From: Streptomyces sp. NBC_00448
GTDB taxonomy: Bacteria > Actinomycetota > Actinomycetes > Streptomycetales > Streptomycetaceae
Assembly: GCF_036014115.1 (NCBI RefSeq)
Contig: NZ_CP107913.1
Location: forward strand, 8,611,501-8,675,500
Direction of reading: 5' to 3'
DNA: 64,000 nucleotides
Shown here: positions 40,127-48,771 of the stretch, in pieces
Numbering within the stretch: position 1 is the stretch's first letter
Layout: the number at the start of each line of letters is the position of its first letter
The notes under the pieces: generated by a model
Seen by the model: the letters and a program-made list of their open reading frames with translations, nothing else
What the model was told of the DNA's origin: nothing
Databases searched by the model: none
Program-made: the position numbers and the translations under genes

Positions 40127-40759
40127 TCAATGGCCGACCGTGACGCGGGCGATGTCCACCGAGTCGTCCGCGGGCCGCCAGGCGCCGAGCACCTGCGCCG
40201 ACTGCCCGATCCGCACCCGGGACAGGTCCGGTGTGAGCGACCCGCCGAGGTAGGACGCGGTGGTCGTCCGGGGCACGATCCGGCCCACCACGGCGTGGTT
40301 GCCGTCGCCGTGCGTGAGGTGCAGGCGGTCCTTGGCGATGCCCCGGATCGTGCAGAACAGGTTCACGATGTTCACCCACACCGCGTCGGCGGCGATGGTG
40401 CCGTCGGGCATGTCGACGCCCCGCGCGTACAGGCCGTCGCCGACCTCGATCGCGTCGGCGGTGGTGGTGTGCAGCTTCCAGACGCTGGTGGCGTTGGTGA
40501 GCTGGATCAGGTGCCGGTCGCCGTACGAGCCGGCGACTTCGAGCACGGTGCCCTTGATGGCGGTGATTCGTCCCTCGGCGAACGCCGACTTGGCGATCGC
40601 GGGGTCGAGGGAGGGGGACGGCGCGGCGAACGCGGCGTCCGCGTCGAGTCCACCGAGCGCGGAGGCGCCCACGATGGTGGCGCCGCCGAGCGCGGCGGTG
40701 GTCAGGAAGCGCCTGCGGTCGAACCCGGAACGGGCCCTGGGGTCCTGGCGGTTGCTCAT
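40127..40759 (-). CDS. Tat-exported protein of unknown function
   Basis: A 210-residue protein with a clear twin-arginine signal (FDRRRFLTTAALGGATIVG), then an Ala-rich cleavage region ending near DADAAFA. The mature part is beta-rich and contains two similar blocks (about RITAIKGTVLEVAG and HAVVGRIVPRT), perhaps OB-like folds of the DUF5666 type; I cannot name a family with confidence. The ATG has a good AGGAGG site. It lies 26 bases after the Cys-rich gene and 11 before the MauE-like gene. Because the Cys-rich protein has no signal of its own, this protein may carry it across the membrane; that is inference. Confidence 0.8.
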   Translation of the reverse strand: MSNRQDPRARSGFDRRRFLTTAALGGATIVGASALGGLDADAAFAAPSPSLDPAIAKSAFAEGRITAIKGTVLEVAGSYGDRHLIQLTNATSVWKLHTTTADAIEVGDGLYARGVDMPDGTIAADAVWVNIVNLFCTIRGIAKDRLHLTHGDGNHAVVGRIVPRTTTASYLGGSLTPDLSRVRIGQSAQVLGAWRPADDSVDIARVTVGH

Positions 40760-40785
40760 GTCGGTGCTCCTCCTGCCGGGTCGGG

Positions 40786-41208
40786 TCACTCGTAGATGTA
40801 GACCGGCAGCAGGCCGGAGCTGAGACTGCCGATCGCGGAGAAGGCCGCCGGGGTCAGGTCGATCACGCGGTTGGTGCGGCAGGCGCCGTTGCAGCAGGTG
40901 GCCTCGCCGCAGAAGCTGTGGGTGCTCGGGCCGCAGTCGGAGATCGTGACGCAGACCTGGGCGCCGGAGCACTGGTGCTTGACGTTCATCACCGAACCGC
41001 AGCCGCGCTGCGGAAGGCCCTCGCCGCACAGGTCGGGCCGGGTGATGTTGAAGCACGCCTGGCTGGCGTAGGGCCAGGCGGCCTGGTTGGAGCTGGACTG
41101 GCAGGTGCCGCAGGCGCCGGTGCCGGCGCTGCCGCAGGGGCCCCAGGAGCTGCCGCAGCAGAACCAGGAGGTCTCACCTGCCCAGAGGCTGGTCGATCCG
41201 CAAGCCAT
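40786..41208 (-). CDS. Small protein with 16 cysteines and an RlpA/barwin-like double-psi beta-barrel
   Basis: A 140-residue protein with cysteines at 3, 17, 18, 25, 33, 36, 52, 61, 70, 80, 86, 92, 100, 105, 106 and 110. The C-terminal half matches the double-psi beta-barrel of RlpA, expansin and barwin proteins: VCVTISDCGP corresponds to the usual DRGP motif with Cys replacing Arg, and RVIDLTPAAFSAIG follows. The N-terminus (MACGSTSLWAGETSWFCCG) is Gly/Cys-rich and not a signal peptide. The ATG is preceded by GAAGGGAA. The even Cys number suggests up to eight disulfides, so the protein is probably extracytoplasmic despite lacking a signal. It is the first gene of an operon with a Tat protein and a MauE-like protein. 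Cell-wall binding is a guess from the fold. Confidence 0.82.
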   Translation of the reverse strand: MACGSTSLWAGETSWFCCGSSWGPCGSAGTGACGTCQSSSNQAAWPYASQACFNITRPDLCGEGLPQRGCGSVMNVKHQCSGAQVCVTISDCGPSTHSFCGEATCCNGACRTNRVIDLTPAAFSAIGSLSSGLLPVYIYE

Positions 41209-41304
41209 GTCGGGTTCCCTTCGCTGATGTCGAAATGTCGAGATGTCCTGTGCATGACAACTCGGGATACGGGGTGGGGTTCGCGGGAGTTCGGGAGGAG
41301 TTCA

Positions 41305-41440
41305 GGGTGCGACGTACGGGGTGCGATGCGCGGGGTGTGACGTACGGGGTGCGATGCGCGGGGTGCGGCGTACGAGGTGCGACGTGCGAAACGCGGTCTG
41401 CGACGTACGGTCTGCGACGTGCCCGGGGTGTGGCGTGCCC
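41305..41440. repeat. Tandem repeat with 28-base period
   Basis: Units begin at 41311, 41339 and 41367, the first two almost identical (GACGTACGGGGTGCGATGCG and onward), built from a shorter GTRCG word. A pair of related 14-base units follows at 41397-41424. It lies upstream of the Cys-rich gene, in its divergent region with the AraC gene. Confidence 0.85.
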
Positions 41441-41567
41441 GCGGTGTCTCGTGGAGCCGCACGCGACGCGGCGCTGCGCGCGTGGGCCCCGGGATCGGGC
41501 GCCTCCGGCTGTGCCGGGTGGGGACGTTGGGGCTGCAGTGCGGTGGGGCACGGCCATGATGCGCGCT

Positions 41568-41603
41568 TCTACGCGCGTCCGCCAGAGGGCGGACGCGCGT
41601 AGA
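41568..41603. promoter_or_regulatory. Perfect 16-bp inverted repeat
   Basis: TCTACGCGCGTCCGCC, loop AGAG, then the exact complement. It stands about 85 bases upstream of the AraC start, in the divergent region. It may be a terminator-like barrier or an operator; no U-tract follows. Confidence 0.75.
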
Positions 41604-41687
41604 TGGTTTCCCGGTGCACCGACGGTGGCCGGAATCGTCATAACCCTGTCCTTGCCGCCATTCCCGGCCCACGCCCAGGATGGTGAC

Positions 41688-42761
41688 GTGACCAGCCGCC
41701 GCATCGTCTTCGCCGTCTACCCGGACTTCCAGATCCTGGATCTGACCGGGCCGCACGAGGTGTTCACGAGCGCCGGACGGATAGCCGCCGCGGCGGGCGG
41801 AGGGGCGGCGGACCCCCGCGTGGGTGACGGCGCGGACCGGACGGTGATCGAGGTCGTGGCCGCCGGGGCCGGCCCGGTCGCGTCGAGCGGCGGCCTCGCG
41901 GTGACCCCGACGCTGCCCGCCGCGCGAGCCGGCGGCCCGGTGGACACGCTCGTCGCGGTCGGCGGACCCGGTGTCCGACGAGCCTGCCGGGAAAGGGAGT
42001 TCGTCGAGTGGTTCGCGGCCACCGCGCGCACCGCCCGGCGTACCGCGTCCGTGTGCAGCGGCGCCTTCCTGCTCGCCGAGGCCGGGCTGCTCGACGGGCG
42101 CCGGGCCGTCACCCACTGGTCGGTCTGCGCCGAACTGGCCGAGCGCTACCCGGCCGTCACGGTCGACCCCGACCCGATCTTCGTCCGCGACGGCGACGTG
42201 TGGACGTCGGCCGGGGTCACCGCGGGCATCGACCTCGCGCTCGCCATGGTCGAGGCGGACCACGGCCCCGACGTGTCCAGGACGATCGCCCGTCACCTGG
42301 TGATGTTCGTGCAACGCCCGGGCGGGCAGGCCCAGTTCAGTACCCAGCTCGCGGCGCAGCGCCCGGACAGGTCGCCGCTGCGGGAGGTGCTCGACTGGAT
42401 CGCGGACCACCTCTGCGACGACCTCGCGGTGCCCGCGCTCGCCGCCCGCGCCGGGATGAGCGAGCGCAACTTCACCCGCGTCTTCCGCGCCGAGACCGGC
42501 CGCACCCCGGGGGCGTACGTCGAGGGCGCCCGGATCGAGGCCGCGCGCCGGCTGCTGGAGTCCACCGGCGCCACGCTCGACGGCGTGGCCCGCAGATGCG
42601 GATTCGGCACGGTCGAGACGCTGCACCGCAGCTTCAAGCGGCGGGTCCGGGTCACCCCGGGGGAGTACCGACGGCACTTCTCCGCGCCCGCGCCGGCGCT
42701 CACCCCCGTACTCGCCCCCGCGACCGCGGGCCCGGCCGCGGTCGCCGAACCGCCCCGGTAG
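41688..42761 (+). CDS. GlxA-type AraC regulator with DJ-1/PfpI domain
   Basis: A 357-residue protein. The N-terminal DJ-1/PfpI-like domain (about 1-190) retains a cysteine in the nucleophile elbow (VCSGAFLLAEAGLLDG). The C-terminal AraC domain (about 225-330) has two HTHs (LAARAGMSERNFTRVFRAET and DGVARRCGFGTVETLHRSF). The GTG at 41688 is chosen because it begins directly at the domain (VTSRRIVFAVYPDF); the frame is open upstream through the tandem repeats but has no matching homology. The next gene encodes a catalytic-type DJ-1/PfpI protein with 225 bases between, a common pairing in which the regulator controls its paralogue. Confidence 0.9.
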   Translation: MTSRRIVFAVYPDFQILDLTGPHEVFTSAGRIAAAAGGGAADPRVGDGADRTVIEVVAAGAGPVASSGGLAVTPTLPAARAGGPVDTLVAVGGPGVRRACREREFVEWFAATARTARRTASVCSGAFLLAEAGLLDGRRAVTHWSVCAELAERYPAVTVDPDPIFVRDGDVWTSAGVTAGIDLALAMVEADHGPDVSRTIARHLVMFVQRPGGQAQFSTQLAAQRPDRSPLREVLDWIADHLCDDLAVPALAARAGMSERNFTRVFRAETGRTPGAYVEGARIEAARRLLESTGATLDGVARRCGFGTVETLHRSFKRRVRVTPGEYRRHFSAPAPALTPVLAPATAGPAAVAEPPR

Positions 42762-42986
42762 CCGGCCGGATCGGTGCCCTGGGCGCCTTCCGGCCACTCG
42801 CCCGGGCTCGGCGTACCCACGGGACCCCTGACCCCCAACTGCCCCTTTTCTGCCCAGGAGTCGATGAACCGACCGCATATCAGGTCGACAAACCGACACG
42901 CCCGTACAGCGACACGTACCGGCCCTCAAGGGTCCGGAACGGCGTCGGACACGCCCGAAAACGATCACTCCCGAAAGGTTCCGCCC

Positions 42987-43607
42987 GTGCGAATCGTCGT
43001 TCCGGTCTTCGACGGCTTCACCTCGCTCGACGCCATCGGCCCCTACGAGTTGCTGCGGATGCTGCCCGGAGCGGAGGTGGTCTTCGCCGCGCGGTCCACC
43101 GCCCCGGTCACCGATGACGCCGGCTGGCTGACCGTGATCCCGTCCGCCACGCTCGACGCGACGGCGTCGGCCGACGTGCTGCTCGTGCCCGGCGGCCCCG
43201 GCGCGTCCCGCAACCTCGGCAACGAGGCGCTGCTGGAGTGGATTCGCCGCATCCACGCCACCACCCGGTGGACCACGTCGGTGTGCACCGGCTCGCTGCT
43301 GCTGGGCGCCGCCGGGCTGCTGGACGGGCTGACGGCCACCACGCACTGGAGCGCGGCCGGGAAACTGGCCTCCTTCGGCGCCACCTACACCGAGCAGCGG
43401 GTGGTGGAGCAGCCCGGGGGAATCATCACCTCGGCGGGCGTCTCCTCCGGGATCGACATGGCGCTGCGGCTCGCCGAACTCGCCGCGGGCCGGGTCGCCG
43501 CCGAGGCGTTCCAGCTCGCCATCGAGTACGACCCGCAGCCGCCGTTCGACTCCGGCGCGCTGTCCAAGGCGTCCCAGGAGGCGAAGGACTACCTCGCGGC
43601 GCGCTGA
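42987..43607 (+). CDS. DJ-1/PfpI family protein (isonitrile hydratase-like)
   Basis: A 206-residue DJ-1/PfpI protein beginning VRIVVPVFDGFTSLDAIGP. The nucleophile Cys lies in SVCTGSLLLGAAGLLDG, followed by TTHW, and ITSAGVSSGIDMALRL is typical of the InhA-like branch. The GTG start has GAAAGG eight bases upstream; a longer frame from 42774 is rejected as low-complexity. It may be an isonitrile hydratase or another cofactor-free hydrolase; the substrate cannot be told. It follows a GlxA-type regulator and overlaps the end of the converging Lrp gene by 19 bases. Confidence 0.88.
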   Translation: MRIVVPVFDGFTSLDAIGPYELLRMLPGAEVVFAARSTAPVTDDAGWLTVIPSATLDATASADVLLVPGGPGASRNLGNEALLEWIRRIHATTRWTTSVCTGSLLLGAAGLLDGLTATTHWSAAGKLASFGATYTEQRVVEQPGGIITSAGVSSGIDMALRLAELAAGRVAAEAFQLAIEYDPQPPFDSGALSKASQEAKDYLAAR

Positions 43608-44338
43608 GCCGCGGGCGCGTGGGACGCTGCCCCGCCGTGCCACCCGCCCTGCGGGCGCGGCGCCGATGGGGCACCGGGTGCGGGGGAGGCGGAGCGCGCG
43701 GCCGGAGCGGAGGCCGACGGGCCCGCGCCCTCGTCCGTAGCTGCGTTCGTACCTGCGTCCGTAGCCGGACCCTCGTCCGTACCCGGGTCCGGCTCCCGAT
43801 CGGCGTCGGACCCCGCCCCGTCCGCCTCCTGCCCCTCCGGCAGCCGCGGTTCGGCGGCCCGCAGCCGTTCGGCCGCCCGCTCCACCGTCTCCACCAGCGG
43901 CAGCACCCGCTCGGCCACGCGCTCCCGCAACGCGATCTCGGTGCGGGTCCTGACCACCCCCGGCAGCCGTATCAGCCGCTGGATGATGTCCTCCAGGTGC
44001 GCGTTGTCGCGGGCCACGACCCGGGCCAGCAGGTCGCCGCCGCCGGTGATCGAGAACGCCTCGATGATCTCGGCCACCACCGCCAACTCGGAGCCGATCT
44101 CGTCGAGATGGCCCTGCGCGACCTCGATCCGGACGAACGCCAGCACCGGGTGGCCGAGGGCCGCGGGCGAGACCCGCGGACCGGCGGTGGTGATCACGCC
44201 GTCGCGCTCCATGCGGTCCAGCCGCGCCTGGAGGGTGCCGCGGGCGACGCCGAGGATACGGGCGTACTCGCGGACGCTGGTACGCGGCTGCTGAAGGAGC
44301 AGCCGCAGGATACGGGCGTCCAGGGCGTCGACGGGCAT
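43589..44338 (-). CDS. Lrp/AsnC family transcriptional regulator with long disordered tail
   Basis: A 249-residue protein. Residues 1-55 form an Lrp winged helix (LDARILRLLLQQPRTSVREY) and 60-145 the ligand-binding RAM domain (GGGDLLARVVARDNAHLEDI). The last about 90 residues are Ala/Pro/Asp-rich and unlike the family, which usually ends near 150. The gene's 3' end overlaps the DJ-1/PfpI gene on the other strand by 19 bases. No amino-acid gene is adjacent, so the effector is unknown. Confidence 0.88.
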   Translation of the reverse strand: MPVDALDARILRLLLQQPRTSVREYARILGVARGTLQARLDRMERDGVITTAGPRVSPAALGHPVLAFVRIEVAQGHLDEIGSELAVVAEIIEAFSITGGGDLLARVVARDNAHLEDIIQRLIRLPGVVRTRTEIALRERVAERVLPLVETVERAAERLRAAEPRLPEGQEADGAGSDADREPDPGTDEGPATDAGTNAATDEGAGPSASAPAARSASPAPGAPSAPRPQGGWHGGAASHAPAAQRAAR

Positions 44339-44588
44339 GGGCCGGTGGTCCCCTCACGGCTGTGTTCTTGGCATATTCACCGTACCGACGGGTCGTCGGC
44401 CGACGATCATTTCGAGCCACCGCCATGGCCGACGGAAAAGTCGCGCCGGAAGGGAACCGGCGGACCACCGGCGGAATCTTCATATTCACGGGCACGAACC
44501 GGGCCGTGCGCATAGGCTCCGGCCACACCCGGGCGCGATCACGCGCGCCCGGCGATGTCGACGGTGACCGAGGGTGGGGGAGTTCGCG

Positions 44589-46388
44589 GTGTCTTGGGAT
44601 GGGCAGAACGGGGCCGGTGGCGGCGGTGGTTACGGTGCGCCGCCACCCGGCGGCGCGGGAGGCCCCGGTGGTCCGGGCGGTCCCGGCAACCCGCCGGGAA
44701 GCGGCTACGGCAGCCCCGGCGGCTACGGCGCGCCGCCACCCGTCCCGCCGGTCCCGCCGGCTCCGCCCACCGCCGGCGGCTACGGTGGCTACGGCGCCCC
44801 GGCGGGCGGCTTCGGCCCGCCCGGCAGTGGCCCCGGCGGATATCCGCCACCCCCGCCGCCCGCGCCCCCCGCCGCGCCCAAACCGCCCGCCGACGCGCTG
44901 CGAGCCGTCGCCGTGGGGCTGCTCAACCTCAGCGGCCTCGGCCTCGGTTACGCCTTCATGCGCCGCTGGCTGGGCCTGGCGATCTGCCTGATCGCCACCG
45001 CCGCGCTGGTGGTCGTCGCGCTGCCGGCCAAGCCGGACGGCGTCTCCGGCGGCGTCCTCGCCGGCTATCTGGCCTTCCTGGTGCTGGCCGCCGCACACGG
45101 CGCGTGGCGCGGCCTGCGCACCCGCCTGTCGTGGCCGCCGCTCGCACCGGTCGCGGTCCTGGTCGGCCTGGTGCTGCTGGCCGTGCCGGCCGGCGGCGTG
45201 GTCCTCTACGACAACGCACGGGACAACGCGACGCAGAAGATGCTGCTGGACCGCCTCGCCGCGGCCGACAGCAAGGTGACCGCCGCCAAGGGCAAGGACT
45301 TCTCGTCCGCCCAGCCCGCGTACAAGTCGGCCCTCGCCTCCTACGGCGACCTCAAGAAGCACCACTCCGGCTCCAAGGCCGCCAAGTTGGTGCCCGACCG
45401 GCTGCAGACGTTCTACTCGACGGTCGCCGCGCCGTTCGACCAGCAGCAGTACTGCGACGCCATACCCCCGCTGAAGTACCTGCGCACCGTGCCCGACTCG
45501 TTCGGCAAGGACGGCGTCGGCTCGCTGGCCACCTGGCCCGACGACAAGCTGGCGACGTCGCTGTACGAGTGCGGGGTCGCCGACCTGCAGAGCACCGACC
45601 AGTCCACCTCCTCCGGCGGCGACGAGAACGACCTGGGCGAACTGCTCACCACCTTCCCGCAGTCGCCGCAGGCCGCGAAGGTGGAACCGGCGGTCAGCTC
45701 CACCATCGACAAGGCGGCCAAGGCGATCGGCGGCAGCGACCCCTGCGGCGCCACCCAGAAGGTCACCGGCCTCGGCTCCTTCGCCACCACCCTCTCCGGC
45801 AAGGCGCACGGCAGCGCCGCGGCGGCCCTGGCCAAGGACTCCTCGCGTGCAGGGAGCCATGTGGAGTCGGGTACGTACGCGTGCGGCGTGCACCAGTACA
45901 AGTCCGGTGACTTCGACACGGCGCTCACCACGATGAACGACTTCACCGGCAAGTACCCGCACGACAAGAACAACGCGCTGGCCCACAAGTTCGCCATCGC
46001 CGCGGAGATCGCCAAGGAGGAGGCCCCGGCCGGCAAGCACGTGCCCACGATGGCCTCCGGCGGGAGCATCAAACTGATCGTCAGCAACGACAGCCCTGAC
46101 CCGGTGCAGATCCTCTACACCGGCAAGGTCACCGGCAGCTTCACCCTCAAGGCGTGCGGGAGTTGCCACGCCTACTCCAGTGAGGCCGGCGCGCAGGGCA
46201 GCGCCTGCCAGGCCAGCGGCAAGCACTACCCGGAGAAGACCATCTACCTGCCGACCGGCACCGTCTACTTCCTGCACAAGCCGTCGGGCGATTCGGGCGC
46301 CACCTCGCACGCGGACTCCGAGACGCTGCGTTCGGGCAGTTACTACACGGACTGCGCCTACACCGTGTCGTCCTACGGCGGTTTCTGA
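44589..46388 (+). CDS. Gly/Pro-rich membrane protein of unknown function
   Basis: About 599 residues. The first 95 are Gly/Pro/Tyr repeats (GGYGAPPP-type), then four hydrophobic segments (about 105-215: YAFMRRWLGLAICLIATAA and similar), then a large outward domain with paired cysteines and a TPR-like stretch (YKSGDFDTALTTMNDFTGKY). The C-terminal 90 residues look like a beta-sandwich with several Cys (LKACGSCHAY). The GTG at 44589 has GGGGGAG at good spacing; a GTG at 44574 is possible. Function is unknown; the layout suggests a surface or secretion-linked protein. It is monocistronic. Confidence 0.8.
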   Translation: MSWDGQNGAGGGGGYGAPPPGGAGGPGGPGGPGNPPGSGYGSPGGYGAPPPVPPVPPAPPTAGGYGGYGAPAGGFGPPGSGPGGYPPPPPPAPPAAPKPPADALRAVAVGLLNLSGLGLGYAFMRRWLGLAICLIATAALVVVALPAKPDGVSGGVLAGYLAFLVLAAAHGAWRGLRTRLSWPPLAPVAVLVGLVLLAVPAGGVVLYDNARDNATQKMLLDRLAAADSKVTAAKGKDFSSAQPAYKSALASYGDLKKHHSGSKAAKLVPDRLQTFYSTVAAPFDQQQYCDAIPPLKYLRTVPDSFGKDGVGSLATWPDDKLATSLYECGVADLQSTDQSTSSGGDENDLGELLTTFPQSPQAAKVEPAVSSTIDKAAKAIGGSDPCGATQKVTGLGSFATTLSGKAHGSAAAALAKDSSRAGSHVESGTYACGVHQYKSGDFDTALTTMNDFTGKYPHDKNNALAHKFAIAAEIAKEEAPAGKHVPTMASGGSIKLIVSNDSPDPVQILYTGKVTGSFTLKACGSCHAYSSEAGAQGSACQASGKHYPEKTIYLPTGTVYFLHKPSGDSGATSHADSETLRSGSYYTDCAYTVSSYGGF

Positions 46389-46541
46389 CCGTCCACGGAA
46401 CGGAATCCGACCCCCGGGGCGCCCGACGGCGTCGCCCCGGGGGTCCGTCGTGCCCCCACCGGGTGACCCGGGGGCGACGCCGACCGCCGCAGGTACTACT
46501 CTCAGCCGCCGTACAGGTGTCAGTCGGAAGAGGTACGGCAA

Positions 46542-47582
46542 GTGGCCGCACATGCATACATCGGGTCGTTCACGTCGGCGGGCGGGCACGGGCTCACCGC
46601 CGCCGAGGTCGACCCGGGCACGGGCGCGCTGACCGCGCTCGGCCACACCGCCGAGGTGCGGAACCCGTCCTTCCTCACCGCGTCCGCCGACGGGGGCACG
46701 CTCTACGCGGTCGGCGAGACCGACCCGGACGGCACGGCCGCCGCGTTCTCGCTGGCCGACCCGGCCGCCCCCAAGCTGCTGGGCGACCCCGTGCCGGTCC
46801 GCGGCGGCGCGCCGACGCACCTGGCGCTGCACCACGGCCACCTGGTGACCGCCAACTACGCGGCGCCCGGCAGCGTGAGCGTGCTGGGCGTCGAGGACGG
46901 CGGCGCGCTGGGCGCGGTCCGGTGCGTCCTGGCGCACGAGGGCGACGGGCCGAACCCGCAGCGCCAGGAGGCCCCGCACGCGCACGCGGTGCTGCCCGAC
47001 CCCAGCGGCCGCTGGCTGCTCAGCGTGGACCTCGGCACGGACTCGGTACGGGTCTGCGAGCTCGACCCGGCCACCGGCGAGCTGGAGGTCGAGCGGGAAC
47101 TCGGCCTGCGCTCCGGCATCGGCCCGCGCCACCTCACCTTCCACCCCGGCGGCGGCCACGCCTACGTGATGAACGAGCTCGACTCGGTCGTCACCGTCTG
47201 CCGTTGGGACGCCGACAAGGGCAGCCTCCGGCCGCTCGCCGAGACGCGGGTGCTGCCCGACGGCGTCAAGGGCGACAACTACCCCTCGGAGCTGGTGGTC
47301 TCGCCCGGCGGCCGGTTCGCCTGGGCCGCCAACCGCGGGCACGACAGCATCGCGGTGCTCGGCATCGACGAGACCGGCGAGCAGCTCGAACTCCTCGACA
47401 CCGTGAGCTGCGGCGGCGCCTGGCCGCGCCACCTCACCCTCGACCCGTCCGGCACCCGCCTGTACGCCGCCAACGAGCACTCCGGCGACGTGAGCTGGTT
47501 CGACGTCGACCCGGCCACCGGCATCCCGAAGCAGACGGGTTCGCTGGCACTGCCCGCGGTGTCCTGCGTGCTGTTCGTCTGA
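46542..47582 (+). CDS. 6-phosphogluconolactonase-like seven-bladed beta-propeller
   Basis: A 346-residue propeller of the lactonase family (PF10282 type). Repeating blade motifs include PSFLTASADGGTLYAVGE, PHAHAVLPDPSGRWLLSVD, GPRHLTFHPGG and YPSELVVSPGGRFAWAANR. The GTG start follows GAAGAGG. These proteins can hydrolyse 6-phosphogluconolactone in the pentose phosphate pathway, but many family members have other or unknown lactone substrates. No pentose-phosphate gene is nearby and no signal peptide is seen. Confidence 0.88.
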   Translation: MAAHAYIGSFTSAGGHGLTAAEVDPGTGALTALGHTAEVRNPSFLTASADGGTLYAVGETDPDGTAAAFSLADPAAPKLLGDPVPVRGGAPTHLALHHGHLVTANYAAPGSVSVLGVEDGGALGAVRCVLAHEGDGPNPQRQEAPHAHAVLPDPSGRWLLSVDLGTDSVRVCELDPATGELEVERELGLRSGIGPRHLTFHPGGGHAYVMNELDSVVTVCRWDADKGSLRPLAETRVLPDGVKGDNYPSELVVSPGGRFAWAANRGHDSIAVLGIDETGEQLELLDTVSCGGAWPRHLTLDPSGTRLYAANEHSGDVSWFDVDPATGIPKQTGSLALPAVSCVLFV

Positions 47583-47654
47583 CCGGCGGTCGGTCTGACC
47601 GGTGGTCGGTCCGTCCGCCGGTGCGCGAGCGCCCGCGCAGGTGCCTCCTGGAGC

Positions 47655-47696
47655 GGCGCGGGCGCCCCCTCGGCTGTCCGAGGAGGCGCCCGCGCC
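47655..47696. terminator. Strong bidirectional terminator
   Basis: A 19-position stem with one mismatch and a 4-base loop (CTGT) lies between the propeller gene and the converging CbiX-like gene. Confidence 0.85.
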
Positions 47697-47741
47697 GTTC
47701 GCCTCCCAGCGGCCCCGTGACGGGCGGCAGGGGAGCCCCTG

Positions 47742-48635
47742 TCACTGCTGCTGAGCGCCGCCCTGCTGCACCGGCTGGAGCGCGATGCCCAGCGCCGTCG
47801 CGTACTGCGTCACCACGAGCTTGCCGACCGCCGGGTACGGCCCGAGCGCGTCGGCGCCCGAGCAGCCCGCCTCCGCGGCCGCGGTGTGCAGGAGCTGCGG
47901 GGCGATCTCCGGGCCGATCAGGCACGGTGCGAGCGCCAGCGTGGAGGAGCCCGAGGACCGCAACTGCTCGGCGGTGCCCGCGATCGCGCCGTCCACGTCC
48001 AACGCGGCGGCCAGCACCGGCACCGCGAGCCGCGCGGCCAGCAGCAGCCCGGTGACGCCGGCGGCCTGCGCCGCCTCCTCGCCGCCCACCGTGGCCAGGA
48101 TGATGCCGTCGGCCGCCGTGGCGACCGTGAACAGCCGGGCGCGGTCGGCGCGGGCCAGGCCCGCCTCCGACAGCCGGACGTGCAGCGCCTCGGCGAGCAG
48201 CGGGTGCGGGCCGAGCACGTCGGTCAGCTCCACCTGCGCCTTGCTGTCCACCATCGCCTGCTTGATCCGGCGCAGCACGGCCGCCTCGGGGCCGGCCAGC
48301 AGCGGCACCACGACCGCCGAGGTGTCCTCTCCGGGCCGTTCGACCGCCACCTGGTCCAGCACGCCCCGCAGCGACGGGAACTCGTCCAGGTCGCCGTCCT
48401 CGCCGTCCACGAAGGCGATCCGGGGGTCGAGCCCGGACAGCTCGGAGCGCGCGATGCTCACGACCTCCTCGGCCAGGCTGAGCGCCGCTGCGGTCGGGGT
48501 GCCCGGCACGGCGAGGACCAGCACCGGCGAGCCCTCGGGCGCGCTGAGCGCCTCCGGGCGGCGGTGTCGTCCCGGCTGGCGCGGACGCGGCATTCGAACG
48601 GGGAGGCCGGAGGCGGGCCCTGTGGCATTGCTCAT
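47742..48635 (-). CDS. CbiX/sirohydrochlorin chelatase-like protein, probably lacking the metal-binding His
   Basis: A 297-residue protein with two CbiX-type halves. The conserved LGPHPLLAEAL is present, but the first-strand motif, normally containing HGS with the metal-binding His, reads LVLAVPGTPTA, and the second half has DGIILATVGG. It may therefore not insert metal into a tetrapyrrole. The N-terminal 35 residues are basic and Pro/Arg-rich (RMPRPRQPGRHRRP). No cobalamin or siroheme gene is nearby. Same strand as the kinase gene, 136 bases downstream of it. Confidence 0.78.
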   Translation of the reverse strand: MSNATGPASGLPVRMPRPRQPGRHRRPEALSAPEGSPVLVLAVPGTPTAAALSLAEEVVSIARSELSGLDPRIAFVDGEDGDLDEFPSLRGVLDQVAVERPGEDTSAVVVPLLAGPEAAVLRRIKQAMVDSKAQVELTDVLGPHPLLAEALHVRLSEAGLARADRARLFTVATAADGIILATVGGEEAAQAAGVTGLLLAARLAVPVLAAALDVDGAIAGTAEQLRSSGSSTLALAPCLIGPEIAPQLLHTAAAEAGCSGADALGPYPAVGKLVVTQYATALGIALQPVQQGGAQQQ

Positions 48636-48771
48636 GGCGACGCATGCTAACGCCTTGCGCCACCTGCTTGTTCGCCCGGGTGCGAAGGAGGTCAGACCTG
48701 TCCAGAAGTGTCCGTTTCACCGGTCACGTTCGGTCAGTGGGCGAGCCCGACCGGTACGGGCGGCGCCGGCC

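Noticed and set aside
41305-41440. Possible CRISPR-like array
   Set aside because: Units are directly adjacent with no unique spacers, and no cas gene is present.
41235-41687. Upstream extension of the GlxA-type regulator
   Set aside because: It would translate the tandem repeats and the palindrome, and adds Cys/Arg-rich sequence unlike the family; homology begins at the GTG at 41688.
40989-47480. Minus-strand open frame of 2163 codons
   Set aside because: It crosses several confident genes on both strands and has no recognisable domain; a GC-bias shadow.
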